Assembly (NCBI GenBank): GCA_038207425.1
Contig: JBBQZU010000005.1
Location: 62,001 to 126,000 of the forward strand
Length of the DNA: 64,000 nucleotides
Direction of reading: 5' to 3'
DNA from: JBBQZU01 sp038207425
GTDB taxonomy: Bacteria > Bacteroidota > Bacteroidia > Flavobacteriales_D > Cryomorphaceae
Shown here: positions 54,385 through 63,419 of the stretch, piece by piece
Layout: every line of letters begins with the position of its first letter
Numbering within the stretch: position 1 is the stretch's first letter
The notes under the pieces: model-generated
The model's database searches: none
Told to the model about the DNA's origin: nothing
The model's input: only the letters and a program-made list of their open reading frames with translations
Made by a program: the position numbers and the translations under genes

Positions 54385-55164
54385 TTATTGAGCGAGTGCG
54401 TTTCGCACTTTTATGCATTTGGTGAGTATGGGTTCCAGTTTGTCGAGCTGCAGCATGGTAAAGGGATCGCTCAAGGCGGTATGCGGCTCGGGGTGCACTT
54501 CCATAAAGAGGCCGTCAGCACCTGTGGCTATAGCCGAAAGGGCAATGGTTTCTATCATTTCGGGGTCGCCTCCGGTTACACCTGATGTTTGATTTGGTTT
54601 CTGAACGCTGTGCGTGCAATCCATTACTACGGGCACTCCTATTTTTTTCATTCGCGCTATCGACGTGGCATCAACCACCAGGTCGGTATAACCAAATGTG
54701 GTGCCACGCTCACATATCCATACATTGTCATTGCCGGTAGAACGTACCTTTTCTACGGCAAATGCCATAGCTTCAGGGCTTAAAAACTGACCCTTCTTAA
54801 TATTGACTGTGCAGCCTGAGCGGCCCGCAGCGAGCAAAAGGCTCGTTTGGCGACAGAGGAAAGCCGGTATTTGAAGATGCGTAACAAATCGGGCTACTTC
54901 AGCCGGCTCGTGGCTCTCGTGCACATCGGTAAGGTTGTCTATATTGAATTCCTTGCGCACGTCTCGAAGTATTTCAAGCGCCTGTTTATGGTCAATCCCT
55001 TTAAAGCTGTTTAATTTACTGCGGTTGGCTTTTTCATAACTGCCCTTGAAAATGTAGGTAATACCCAGTTTACCGCAAATCGCTTTTACTTCACGGGCTA
55101 TATGGAAGGCCATATTGCGGTCTTCGATGGCGCAGGGGCCGGCTATTAGGAACAACGGTTTCAT
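54385..55164 (-). CDS. kdsA: 3-deoxy-8-phosphooctulonate (Kdo-8-P) synthase
   Basis: 259 residues from ATG 55164, which gives the standard start MKPLFLIAGPCAIEDRNM and a 4-base overlap with kpsF. FKGSYEKANRSKLNSFKG, DNLTDVHESHEPAEVARF, IPAFLCRQTSLLLAAGRSG and VPVVMDCTHSVQKPNQTSG are typical. It condenses arabinose-5-phosphate, made by the KpsF product, with PEP for Kdo in LPS. Confidence 0.95.
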   Translation of the reverse strand: MKPLFLIAGPCAIEDRNMAFHIAREVKAICGKLGITYIFKGSYEKANRSKLNSFKGIDHKQALEILRDVRKEFNIDNLTDVHESHEPAEVARFVTHLQIPAFLCRQTSLLLAAGRSGCTVNIKKGQFLSPEAMAFAVEKVRSTGNDNVWICERGTTFGYTDLVVDATSIARMKKIGVPVVMDCTHSVQKPNQTSGVTGGDPEMIETIALSAIATGADGLFMEVHPEPHTALSDPFTMLQLDKLEPILTKCIKVRNALAQ

Positions 55165-55760
55165 GATTCTTTTGCTTTTTGACCCAAATATCCGCTGTGG
55201 TGGCGTTTGGCATATTCGGCCTTGGTGAATCCTATCTTTTCCATCAGCAAAACCACAAGTATATCGCCGGCAACGGTCATTACTGTGGTCGATGTGGTTG
55301 GGGTAAGACCCAAAGGGCATATTTCTTTCGGGCCACCGGTGAATAACACCACGTCAGCGCGGGAGGTTAAATCGGAGTCGCTATTTCCCGTGAGGACAAT
55401 AATCTTGATTTCGGGCCATAGGTGACGGGCTAAAAAATCAAGCTCCAGCACCTCACGAGTGCGCCCGCTGTTTGAAATGGCCAGCAATATATCATTGCTT
55501 TGTATTACGCCCAAATCGCCATGCTGGGCTTCGGCCGGGTGAATGAATACTGCGGGCGTGCCTGTAGAGCTTAGAGTGGTGGCAATGTTAATGCCTATCT
55601 GACCGGCTTTACCCATACCGCTTACCACTACCTTGCCATTGAGTTGGTGCACCTGGCGGTATATGAGATCCACCGCTTCGAGTATGGCGCCATCTACCGG
55701 AATGTTTTCAATTGCCTCTATTTCTTTGGCAATAAGTTCTTTGATTCTTTCCTTGGTCAA
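55161..55760 (-). CDS. kdsD: Arabinose-5-phosphate isomerase, SIS domain only (KpsF/KdsD)
   Basis: 199 residues from a TTG at 55760; no in-frame ATG precedes it. SIS fold: VVVSGMGKAGQIGINIATTL, the sugar-phosphate site FIHPAEAQHGDLGVIQSNDI, AISNSGRTREVLELD and CPLGLTPTTSTTVMTVAGD. The usual C-terminal CBS pair of KdsD (about 320 residues) is absent; single-domain forms are known in bacteroidota. It is coupled by ATGA to kdsA, which uses its product. Confidence 0.88.
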   Translation of the reverse strand: MTKERIKELIAKEIEAIENIPVDGAILEAVDLIYRQVHQLNGKVVVSGMGKAGQIGINIATTLSSTGTPAVFIHPAEAQHGDLGVIQSNDILLAISNSGRTREVLELDFLARHLWPEIKIIVLTGNSDSDLTSRADVVLFTGGPKEICPLGLTPTTSTTVMTVAGDILVVLLMEKIGFTKAEYAKRHHSGYLGQKAKES

Positions 55761-55780
55761 GGGAGTAAAATTAGTAATGC

Positions 55781-55788
55781 CAAAATTA
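55781..55788 (-). promoter_or_regulatory. -7 box TAATTTTG for the kpsF-kdsA-coaD operon
   Basis: Minus-strand TAATTTTG lies 20 bp before the kpsF TTG start; no TTG found at the expected upstream spacing. Confidence 0.4.
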
Positions 55789-55813
55789 GCTTTATTCTGT
55801 GATTAGATGGGTT

Positions 55814-56353
55814 TCACTCATCCTTTCGGAAAAAACTGAAGTTCACCCCCCCATAGGCTCTGTGCATTTCAAGAGATGGATGGCTTTCGTAGTTATTGCT
55901 TTCTCCATGCTCAAGTATAAGAATACCACCGGGCTTCACCCAGCCTGATGAAAGGATCATATCGGGTAGTTGCGCAAAGCGTGGGTCGGCATAAGGGGGG
56001 TCAGCAAATACAATTTCAAACTGCTCGTTGGCTTTGTTGACGAGTTTGAATATATCGGCTTTTACTACCCTCAGGTTTTTGATTTCCCATTCCCTACAGA
56101 TTCCTTCTATGAAAAGCTTTGATTTGGTTTCCACATCTACCGCTATCACCTTTTGAGCGCCTCGGCTAATAAACTCCAGCGAGATACCCCCGGTACCACA
56201 GAAAAGGTCAAGCACATTGGAATGCTCTATGGTTGCAATATTTGCAAGTATATTGAAGAGACCTTCGCGGGCTAAATCTGTAGTAGGTCTCGCTTTCATG
56301 CCCGCAGGAGGATACAATTTGCGGCCCTTGTACTTACCGCCTATTACACGCAT
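55814..56353 (-). CDS. rsmD: 16S rRNA (guanine(966)-N2)-methyltransferase
   Basis: 179 residues: MRVIGGKYKGRKLYPPAGMK, RPTTDLAREGLFNIL, SAM site NVLDLFCGTGGISLEFISRG, and catalytic FADPPYADPRFAQL (NPPY-like DPPY). It methylates G966 of 16S rRNA. The start lies 10 bp inside the DUF3822 gene, so the two are translated together. Confidence 0.94.
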   Translation of the reverse strand: MRVIGGKYKGRKLYPPAGMKARPTTDLAREGLFNILANIATIEHSNVLDLFCGTGGISLEFISRGAQKVIAVDVETKSKLFIEGICREWEIKNLRVVKADIFKLVNKANEQFEIVFADPPYADPRFAQLPDMILSSGWVKPGGILILEHGESNNYESHPSLEMHRAYGGVNFSFFRKDE

Positions 56354-57159
56354 CGGGCGGCGCTCAGAGGTATAATATGCACAGCCATTGTAAGATTGTC
56401 TATTTCTGGAGGGTACACAATGCTTTTATTTGGCGGAAGCCCTGCAATCACTTCAGAAATTACATTCTCAAAGGCTTGTCGGCAGGTTGCTGAGGCGGCT
56501 GCCTCGCCGAGCAGATGAAGAGGAGTGTTTGTATTCAAACCGAGAATTTTACGACAGTAAAGCACGTAGTACCGCACATCATCAATATATTTATAAATAT
56601 TGGAGCTTACCAAAAGGAGTTGTTTATTTCGGTATACTATTGTGGTGTAAAATTCACCTGCCTGATGAAGGTAAATGCTGTCATGACCAACTTCAGCCTG
56701 TATTTCGTGCAAGGTCTCTATAAGCACCCCGGCAGCGTGCCTGAGTTGAAGCCCGGGGTGAATTTGTGCTGCGATCGACTGCGCTTGGGCATCATCACGG
56801 TATAGAAGTACTGTTTCACTTCTGAACAGCCTTTCAAATGCCACTTGCGAGGAATCAGCGACGGGTGTGGCAAACTGAAGGTATGAGTCCATTTCAGATT
56901 CGCTGAAAACAGCCGGCGGTAATAAGGTGTATTCTTTTGTGAAAATAATACCGAAAACCGGTTCTGTGGATTTTAGAATTTCAGAAGTTTGAGCTGTAGA
57001 TGAATCCAAATGCTTCAAGCCAATGGGGCTTTCTCCATCTAAGCCTGCGAAGAGATAGCATATAAATGAGTCGGGCTCGAAAACGAGCCCAACAGATTGC
57101 GTATCTTTTTCAGTGAAATGGCTGAAAAAGACCATTTCACCCATATCGATTTTACTCAT
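56344..57159 (-). CDS. DUF3822 family protein (actin-like ATPase fold)
   Basis: 271 residues. The sequence pattern (FGIIFTKEYTLLPPAVFSES, LLYRDDAQAQSIAAQIHPGL, SIYLHQAGEFYTTIVYRNKQ) fits DUF3822, a bacteroidota family predicted to have an actin-like fold of the PilM type. Function is unknown. It overlaps the upstream membrane-protein gene by 8 bp and rsmD by 10 bp; the rsmD-DUF3822 linkage is common in this phylum. Confidence 0.85.
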   Translation of the reverse strand: MSKIDMGEMVFFSHFTEKDTQSVGLVFEPDSFICYLFAGLDGESPIGLKHLDSSTAQTSEILKSTEPVFGIIFTKEYTLLPPAVFSESEMDSYLQFATPVADSSQVAFERLFRSETVLLYRDDAQAQSIAAQIHPGLQLRHAAGVLIETLHEIQAEVGHDSIYLHQAGEFYTTIVYRNKQLLLVSSNIYKYIDDVRYYVLYCRKILGLNTNTPLHLLGEAAASATCRQAFENVISEVIAGLPPNKSIVYPPEIDNLTMAVHIIPLSAARCV

Positions 57160-57955
57160 TCCAGTTACCTGCAGTGCTGTTTTCAGTAAGCGATCCTACT
57201 TGATATTGTTTTGAAAAAGGTGCCGGATCCCACGCTTTGAAAACCGGCTGCTTTATGCCGCTTATTTCAACGATGTCAGACTTCATTTCGAATCGGTGAT
57301 TTGTGAAAGGAACTTTCCAAAGTGAGTCTACAAAGAATGGAGTTTTGCGCGTTTTGAGGTCGCTGTCATTAAAAATATAGCTCAATACTTCAACCTGTAC
57401 TGTATCACGCACTATTAAACCAGCATCAATTACCTGATCATCGCTCCAGCCATTGGGCCTTACGCTGATCAAACCTAGTTCTCTCGCCATTTCATCGGTG
57501 GGCACACTATCTGGGAGTGCGCCTAGTTTCTTAACAAGCGATAGCTTACCCTGCTTTAGAAAATAGCTGAGCGAATCAAATGACGATGCGTACTTGCCAT
57601 TTTCCTTGAGGTAAGCAATCTGGGCTTTCCTAATATCTTTAAGGCGCTGGATAACGTGCATGCTTATTCTCTTTTCCTTTTTGGCGTACTCAAGCTTTTG
57701 GTCTATAACTAAATAATCCATGTAGGCGAAATATACTGAACCAAGCGAAACCAATACCCCTATGATCAAACTTCGATTTTTGTTCACAACGCCTTTCACA
57801 TAAAGACCGCTGAGTCCACCGACCAACATAATCGCTACTCCGCCTATTTTGAAAAGTGAATTTTGACCTGTAGAAGTGACCAAAAGCAAAAGCCCAATGA
57901 TTACCAACAATGAGGGGAAAAGGTATTTACTAATTACGTTGCCTATATCTTGCAT
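57152..57955 (-). CDS. Membrane protein of unknown function
   Basis: 267 residues. Three hydrophobic segments at the N-terminus (LFPSLLVIIGLLLLV; FKIGGVAIMLVGGLSGLYV; SLIIGVLVSLGSVYFAYMDY), then a coiled-coil-like ISMHVIQRLKDIRKAQIAYL and a soluble beta-rich part with YIFNDSDLKTRKTPFFVDSL. The IRKAQIAYLKENGKYASSFD segment resembles the start of type IV pilin-like domains, which is interesting beside a PilM-like DUF3822 protein, but this is a weak resemblance. Function is unknown. Confidence 0.75.
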   Translation of the reverse strand: MQDIGNVISKYLFPSLLVIIGLLLLVTSTGQNSLFKIGGVAIMLVGGLSGLYVKGVVNKNRSLIIGVLVSLGSVYFAYMDYLVIDQKLEYAKKEKRISMHVIQRLKDIRKAQIAYLKENGKYASSFDSLSYFLKQGKLSLVKKLGALPDSVPTDEMARELGLISVRPNGWSDDQVIDAGLIVRDTVQVEVLSYIFNDSDLKTRKTPFFVDSLWKVPFTNHRFEMKSDIVEISGIKQPVFKAWDPAPFSKQYQVGSLTENSTAGNWNE

Positions 57956-57983
57956 GGAAAATTTGTTTTTTGCTGACTGTTGG

Positions 57984-57991
57984 CAAAACTA
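57984..57991 (-). promoter_or_regulatory. -7 box TAGTTTTG for the membrane protein-DUF3822-rsmD operon
   Basis: Minus-strand TAGTTTTG lies 28 bp before the ATG at 57955. No TTG at the expected spacing. Confidence 0.4.
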
Positions 57992-58079
57992 CAATTTTTT
58001 TCAAACCGAGTTCTCTCCTTACTTCTTATTTAACGAAAGGCTAAAATAGACAGCTTTTCGGTAGCTTCGGGCACCGATA

Positions 58080-59510
58080 ATGGAAAGATTTTCAATAGCA
58101 GAAACAGAAGAGCAATTGCGGGCCAACTTCGGTTTTGAGCCTACACCTTCGCAAGATATACTGCTCAATGCTCTCGCGCGATTTGTAGTAAGCGAGAAGG
58201 TGCGCTGTGTCCTTGCTATAAAAGGCTATGCCGGTACCGGTAAAACCACGATGGTGAACAGTTTGGTGAAAACGTTAAATGCGATGAATATGCCTCAGGT
58301 ACTTATGGCACCTACCGGCAGAGCGGCCAAAGTCTTGGCCAATTATACAGGATCATTGGCATCTACAATTCACCGCCGCATTTATACCCAACGCCGCACA
58401 AGAGATGGTCGTACCTTTTTTGCATTGGCCCCAAATATTCATCGCAATGCAGTATTTGTGGTTGACGAAGCTTCTATGGTTGGCTGGGACACCTACACTG
58501 GCCCTATGGGGGGCAATCTGCTTCAGGATTTGTTTGAATACGTGTTTAATGGCACCAATTGCCGGCTCATACTAATTGGCGATGGTGCTCAGTTGCCACC
58601 TGTGGGAAGCGCTATTAGCCCAGCGTTGGATGTATCATTCCTGAAATCGCATTTTGATATTACTACAGCAGCCTGCGAGTTGGTGCATGTAACCCGCCAG
58701 AAAGCCGGCTCAGGAATCCTCGAGCTTGCCACAGCAATACGTGATGCCATCAGCGTGCAAAATGTAAGAAGTGTATTGCCTTTTAAAGCTCCGGTGCTGC
58801 CCGATGTGCGCAGAATCTCTGGGCTCGATTTGCAGGATTATCTTGAGTCGGCTTTCGCCAAATACGGCGCCGAAGGTGTTACCATTATTACCCGAAGCAA
58901 TAAGAGAGCAAACCTTTTCAATCAGGAAATACGCAACAGGGTATACTTCAGAGATGAAAGGGTATCAGCCGGTGACCTTCTTATGAGTGTGAAGAATAAT
59001 TATCATTGGCTTGGGCCGAATAGCAAGGCAGGTTTTATTGCCAATGGCGATGTAATGGAAGTACTTCGGCTTGGCAAGTCTAAAACGATGTATGGATTTG
59101 ATTTTGCCAATGCCACAGTGCGGCTTATCGATTATCCCGATGAGCCCGAACTTGATGTAATGCTGTGGATTAATACAATAGATAGTGAAGGCCCTGCAAT
59201 GCCTTCCGAAGCCTGGAATGAGCTTTACAAGGGAGTTTTGGAAACGTACAGTCATATAGAAGACAAAGAAGAACGGAAAAAGGCAATAAACAGTGATCCG
59301 TTCTACAACGCGCTCCAGGTGAAATTTGCGTACGCGGTAACTTGTCATAAAGCCCAGGGTGGTCAATGGCCCGTAGTATTTGTAGATCAAGGTTATGTTA
59401 CGGAAGAAATGCTCGATGTAGAATACCTTCGATGGTTATATACTGCGGTAACCAGGGCATCTGTACAACTCTATTTACTTAACTTCAGCGATCTGATCAT
59501 TACAGAATAA
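58080..59510 (+). CDS. RecD-like superfamily 1B helicase (UvrD C-terminal)
   Basis: 476 residues. Walker A AIKGYAGTGKTTMVNSL, motif Ia VLMAPTGRAAKVLANY and STIHRRIY, Walker B FVVDEASMVGWD, motif III LILIGDGAQLPPVG, and the C-terminal UvrD_C_2 YAVTCHKAQGGQWPVVFVDQ and WLYTAVTRAS. It is a compact RecD2/Dda-type 5'-3' helicase without the long N-terminal domains of RecD2. A role in repair or replication restart is inferred. It is monocistronic. Confidence 0.92.
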   Translation: MERFSIAETEEQLRANFGFEPTPSQDILLNALARFVVSEKVRCVLAIKGYAGTGKTTMVNSLVKTLNAMNMPQVLMAPTGRAAKVLANYTGSLASTIHRRIYTQRRTRDGRTFFALAPNIHRNAVFVVDEASMVGWDTYTGPMGGNLLQDLFEYVFNGTNCRLILIGDGAQLPPVGSAISPALDVSFLKSHFDITTAACELVHVTRQKAGSGILELATAIRDAISVQNVRSVLPFKAPVLPDVRRISGLDLQDYLESAFAKYGAEGVTIITRSNKRANLFNQEIRNRVYFRDERVSAGDLLMSVKNNYHWLGPNSKAGFIANGDVMEVLRLGKSKTMYGFDFANATVRLIDYPDEPELDVMLWINTIDSEGPAMPSEAWNELYKGVLETYSHIEDKEERKKAINSDPFYNALQVKFAYAVTCHKAQGGQWPVVFVDQGYVTEEMLDVEYLRWLYTAVTRASVQLYLLNFSDLIITE

Positions 59511-59517
59511 AATGACA

Positions 59518-59540
59518 GTGGAAGGCTTTCGGCCTTCCAC
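59518..59540. terminator. Hairpin after the helicase gene
   Basis: Perfect 9-bp stem GTGGAAGGC / GCCTTCCAC with a 5-base loop, 8 bp after the stop. No T tract follows on the plus strand, so termination strength is uncertain. Confidence 0.5.
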
Positions 59541-59569
59541 CATCGTATGTTATCAAATCAAAAGACGGA

Positions 59570-60034
59570 TCACTCTTTTTTCGTCCGTTTGAAAATGAAG
59601 CGGGTTATGAATATACCTTGCCCATCGCCTTGACCGCCATCACTTTCTACACCACTGGTTGTAAATGCAAGCTCCCAGCCTTCGTTGGTTAGCGCATTCA
59701 AAGCAGATGAAATCATGGCGTCATTAGATGCAATATTCTGGAAATTAATACCTGCTACACTAAAGAAGTTAAGTAGTTTGGTTTCGTTTAGCGCGTCAAT
59801 CTTTAAATCCTTTCTCTTTACACCTTTTTGAGCGCTATCGGTACCTTCATTGCGTGCTGTGGTGTAGAGGCTTGCATCTACTTCAGTAGTATGTTCCACA
59901 ATTCGTGATCTACCTAATCCCATTGGTACAATTGACTCTACCGTTGTTATAATTTTGTATTCATACTGTTGTGCTGCTGATTGGCTTGCGAAAGACAATA
60001 GTGCAAGTCCAAGAAAGAAAAATTGTTTTTTCAT
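59570..60034 (-). CDS. Secreted protein of unknown function
   Basis: 154 residues with a clear signal peptide (QFFFLGLALLSFASQSAAQ). The mature part starts QYEYKIITTVESIVPMGLGR and ends GIFITRFIFKRTKKE; it has no cysteine. DUF4177-like small proteins have a comparable Tyr-x-Tyr-Lys-Ile/Val start and a final Trp-Glu-Leu (here NEGWELAFTTSG), so it may be related; this is a guess. Monocistronic. Confidence 0.72.
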   Translation of the reverse strand: MKKQFFFLGLALLSFASQSAAQQYEYKIITTVESIVPMGLGRSRIVEHTTEVDASLYTTARNEGTDSAQKGVKRKDLKIDALNETKLLNFFSVAGINFQNIASNDAMISSALNALTNEGWELAFTTSGVESDGGQGDGQGIFITRFIFKRTKKE

Positions 60035-60094
60035 TGGTTTGATTTTTTAAATTGAGAATGTGTGCGAAGATATGCCAAATTTCATGCCATGGGG

Positions 60095-60126
60095 CAAAAC
60101 AAAACCCCGCAAATACTTGTGGGGTT
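60095..60126 (-). terminator. Terminator after the DUF3078 gene
   Basis: Stem AACCCCGCAA / TTGTGGGGTT (60103-60112, 60117-60126; one G-U) with a 4-base loop. On the minus strand it is followed by TTTTGTTTT-like sequence. Confidence 0.7.
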
Positions 60127-60150
60127 CTAAAGGATTATGAGCGGTCAAAA

Positions 60151-61131
60151 TCAGAACTTGAAGTTGAGTCCAAGCGCAAAGATTTGTCTTAACTGGGTGC
60201 GGGGTCTGCCTATTACTTCGGGAGTAATCAAGACCCCACCCCCATCAAAAACAGCAGGTACACTACCAAAAAGAATGTCATCATCATAAATTACCTGCAC
60301 GTTGATGGATGTAGCAAGCCATGAATTTATCTTGAGCGTAAGGAAGGTTTCCCAGTTGATATCAATATTCTCAGGGTTGTTGAGGTAGTTCGAGAATAAA
60401 TCAACCCTGGTGAGGAGATTCACGTTTGTAAAGATATCACTCTGGTAAGCCATCTTCACGAAAGCTCCTATTTCAAAACGCACATTTTCTCCTTCTTCAA
60501 CCCCGAAAAGGGGAGCAAGTCGATCAACTGTTACAAACGTTGTCTTCAAAGTAGCAGGCGAGAACAGCGCCGAAAACTTAGCGTTTGGCTTGTAATCTAT
60601 ACCGGCTGAAAGTATAGAAAACGCCGGCGCCATAAAATCAGAAATTGGATCACCAACATTTACCGCATCTTCAATTACATAACCTTGGGCAAATTGGGTT
60701 CTGAAATTGAAAAGAATGCTGTAATACCAATGCGGACTATTGAGTCGGTATCCAAATTTAGAATTGAGGTCTATCCTGTCGTCTGTTTTAACCGGATTCT
60801 TGTCACCCTGTCTCAGTAAGCCAAAGGCAAGGTCCAATGACGTATCCCATGCAATTCGGTTTTTACGGTGTTTTGCGAACAGGTTCGTTACTGCGGTACC
60901 CGACGCTGAATTTTGACCCCCAGCAGCCCAATTGCTGAAGTAAGACTGACCAACATTTAATCCGAATGTACCACCGAAATCCCATATTTTAACTACAGAG
61001 TCGGCTTCAGCTACAGCTCTGAGTTGTTCAATTCTGGCCTTGTCAGCGTCATCAAATATTTCAGTTTCACCTTGCCCAAACGAAATCAATGGCAAGCAGG
61101 TAATTCCAATAAGTAGAAGTTGTTTCTTCAT
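60151..61131 (-). CDS. DUF3078 outer-membrane protein
   Basis: 326 residues with a signal peptide (LLLIGITCLPLISFGQ). The DUF3078 signature GTFGLNVGQSYFSNWAAGGQ, then NSASGTAVTNLFAKHRKNRI, DDRIDLNSKFGYRLNSPHWY and a C-terminal RQIFALGLNFKF ending in Phe (barrel signal). It is a bacteroidota outer-membrane barrel family of unknown function. It follows the broken mscS gene by 23 bp and ends at a hairpin terminator. Confidence 0.9.
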   Translation of the reverse strand: MKKQLLLIGITCLPLISFGQGETEIFDDADKARIEQLRAVAEADSVVKIWDFGGTFGLNVGQSYFSNWAAGGQNSASGTAVTNLFAKHRKNRIAWDTSLDLAFGLLRQGDKNPVKTDDRIDLNSKFGYRLNSPHWYYSILFNFRTQFAQGYVIEDAVNVGDPISDFMAPAFSILSAGIDYKPNAKFSALFSPATLKTTFVTVDRLAPLFGVEEGENVRFEIGAFVKMAYQSDIFTNVNLLTRVDLFSNYLNNPENIDINWETFLTLKINSWLATSINVQVIYDDDILFGSVPAVFDGGGVLITPEVIGRPRTQLRQIFALGLNFKF

Positions 61132-61154
61132 TTTACTTTAGTTGAAGGATTGGT

Positions 61155-61976
61155 TTAGTTTTGTTTAAATACATGCACATTCATTTGCTGATGTGGAATT
61201 TGAATGTTCTCAACATCAAAAATTTCCTTCACTTTCTCTTGATAATCAAAGAATACATCCCTGTAATCGGTGCTATTCACCTATAAACGCATAGTGAAAT
61301 TTACAGAGTCGGTACCTAATGAGGAAACCATAATCATTGGCGCAGGATCTTTAAGCAATCTTTTATCAGAATCTACAAGGCTTTGTAACGTAGATTTTAC
61401 CTTATCTATATTGGCCATATAGCTTACGCCAAATACCATATCAACCCTTCGCGTAGTCTCAGCCGAATAATTAACGAGCGAACCCGATGATAAAGAGCCG
61501 TTTGGCAAAAAGACTGTTTTGTTGTCGGGAGTTTTCAAAATTGTAGAGAAGATCTGAATCGCATGAACTGTGCCTGTATACCCTTGAGCTTCTATAAAGT
61601 CATCCTTTTTGAAAGGCTTGAAGAGCAAAATAATCACTCCACCTGCGCAGTTCTTAAGCGTACCGAAAAGGGCTAGCCCCAAAGCAAGACCTGCAGAAGC
61701 TAAAACAGCTATGAAACTGGTAGTTTCAACACCAATCTTTTGAGTGATGCTGATAAAAAGCATCACTTTGAGTAAAACATTTATAAGCGAAGTCAAGAAT
61801 GGACGAAGAGAGCCATCGACCCCCCTTTTTTCCATTGTTTTGTTAAGCGTATTGGAAACTACCTTGATTATTCGCAGCCCTACAAATAGCACGAGAAGGG
61901 CAATCAGAATTTTAATTCCATGGTTTATTACAAGCCCTTGTAATTCTCCCAGATACTTTTCTATATCAAAACCCAT
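61155..61976 (-). pseudogene. Small-conductance mechanosensitive channel (MscS) gene with premature TAG
   Basis: The frame from ATG 61976 encodes MscS: membrane helices (GIKILIALLVLFVGLRIIKV), the pore helix VLASAGLALGLALFGTLKN with its Gly/Ala pattern, the beta domain DDFIEAQGYTGTVHAIQIFS and FLPNGSLSSGSLVNYSAE. At 61283-61281 an in-frame TAG follows SVNFTMRL. Without it the same frame continues VNSTDYRDVFFDYQEKVKEI and FDVENIQIPHQQMNVHVF to TAA at 61155, exactly the usual C-terminal domain. The TAG replaces what is normally a Trp (TGG). The protein would lose about 42 residues. Confidence 0.82.
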
Positions 61977-62078
61977 CCCTTTTGTTTTTGGTTTTGGTTA
62001 ATTTGGCTTGCAAAGAAAATAGAATTCTGAGAACTTACAATTCTCAAAATAATTTATTCTCTTTATAAAGCAGCCAAA

Positions 62079-63269
62079 TTAGCTTTTTGTTGCTTCTCGA
62101 AATTTTCTTTCAGAAATGAAAAGATAGGTATATGATACTGCTGCCAACAATGCGCCGGAACCGAAAGCGTATTTAAAATTTGCTGGGTTGTTATTGTAAA
62201 TCCATGCCGAAATCAAGGCGCCGGCCAGAATTCCTATCTCAAGCGCAATGTACATCGTAGACATTGCTCTGCCGCGTCTTTCGGGGTCTGCCAGATCTAC
62301 TGTCCACGCGAATATAGTGGGCGAATTTATTCCCGTAGCTATTCCATAAAGCACAGCGCCTGCAATAAACATGGAAATATTTACCGAAAGGGCAGTTACA
62401 ATCATTGAAACAACGAGAATAAGCGTACCTGCTTTCAAAAAATAGGCCCTGCCCAGTCTATCGCTCGCCTTGCCGGAGTATAGCCTCGCTACCACAGAAG
62501 CTACCAGCATCACCGTAAAATATAAACCTTTATTTTTGATGCCCAATAATTCGCTGAAGTCAGGAATCAAAGTAAGCGCCATACCAAAGGCGTATACATT
62601 GAGCACCATTACCAATGACGGGCGTGCCACACGCTTTTCATATACATCAACCCACTTTACCTTAAGCATACTGAGCGTGAATCGAGTGGTGTTTTTTACA
62701 GATTCATTGATTCGATACACCGTCGCCATGCTAAGCAAAGAAGCAACTGACCCGGCATAAAACATTGCGTCCAAACCAAGGTTGTTTGCAATGGCACTTC
62801 CAATAGCCGGTCCGGCAGCCATGCCGATGCTGCTGCTCATACCCAATAAGCCCAGGGCTTCGCCACGGTTTTTATCATTTACCAAATCCGCTAATAGCGC
62901 CATATCGCCAGTGGGCTTGAATCCTGCACTGAGTCCATGTACCAACCGAAGCGTGAAAAAACCAACCAATCCGCCAATAATCGGGTAAAGTGCCAGGCAG
63001 AAGACAGATACAATTGCCCCGAAGTACATTACCGGTTTTCGGCCCACCATGTCGGCGAGCTTCCCGCTGAATGGCCTGCTGAATGCTGCCACAAGCGCAA
63101 AAAGTGATATGATGAGCCCTTTAAATTCAGCCCCTCCCAAACTTGTAAGGTATTCAGGAAGTTCAGGAATGATCATATTCACACTCGCCATAAACAGGGC
63201 TGAGCTAAGGCAAAGCAGCCCAAACTGACCGCTGAGCATCTCACGGGATATGAATCTACTGATGTTCAA
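62079..63269 (-). CDS. MFS transporter
   Basis: 396 residues with twelve predicted membrane helices. The loop 2-3 motif GKLADMVGRKPVMYFGAIVS (MFS motif A) and its C-half echo GKASDRLGRAYFLKAG, plus RLVHGLSAGFKPTGDMALLA with the motif-B arginine. It is a drug:H+ antiporter-like member; the substrate is unknown. Monocistronic. The flanks 61977-62078 and 63270-63419 hold no gene or clear promoter box. Confidence 0.9.
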   Translation of the reverse strand: MNISRFISREMLSGQFGLLCLSSALFMASVNMIIPELPEYLTSLGGAEFKGLIISLFALVAAFSRPFSGKLADMVGRKPVMYFGAIVSVFCLALYPIIGGLVGFFTLRLVHGLSAGFKPTGDMALLADLVNDKNRGEALGLLGMSSSIGMAAGPAIGSAIANNLGLDAMFYAGSVASLLSMATVYRINESVKNTTRFTLSMLKVKWVDVYEKRVARPSLVMVLNVYAFGMALTLIPDFSELLGIKNKGLYFTVMLVASVVARLYSGKASDRLGRAYFLKAGTLILVVSMIVTALSVNISMFIAGAVLYGIATGINSPTIFAWTVDLADPERRGRAMSTMYIALEIGILAGALISAWIYNNNPANFKYAFGSGALLAAVSYTYLFISERKFREATKS

Positions 63270-63419
63270 ATGTGATTATCTGCCGGTATAGAATTTGCGC
63301 GCCGGAGATACAATTGCTATAACCTCTTTTGCAGGGCAAAGTTTCGCTAAAAATCCAGAATGGTTGTCATCAAACGTTGAATTGTTCGAATTTGGCAGTC
63401 GACATGCCGGAAGGTTCCT

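Noticed and set aside
27774..61283. Stop-codon reassignment as the cause of the in-frame TAA, TGA and TAG codons
   Set aside because: All three stop codons end normal genes throughout the window, and the interruptions use all three.
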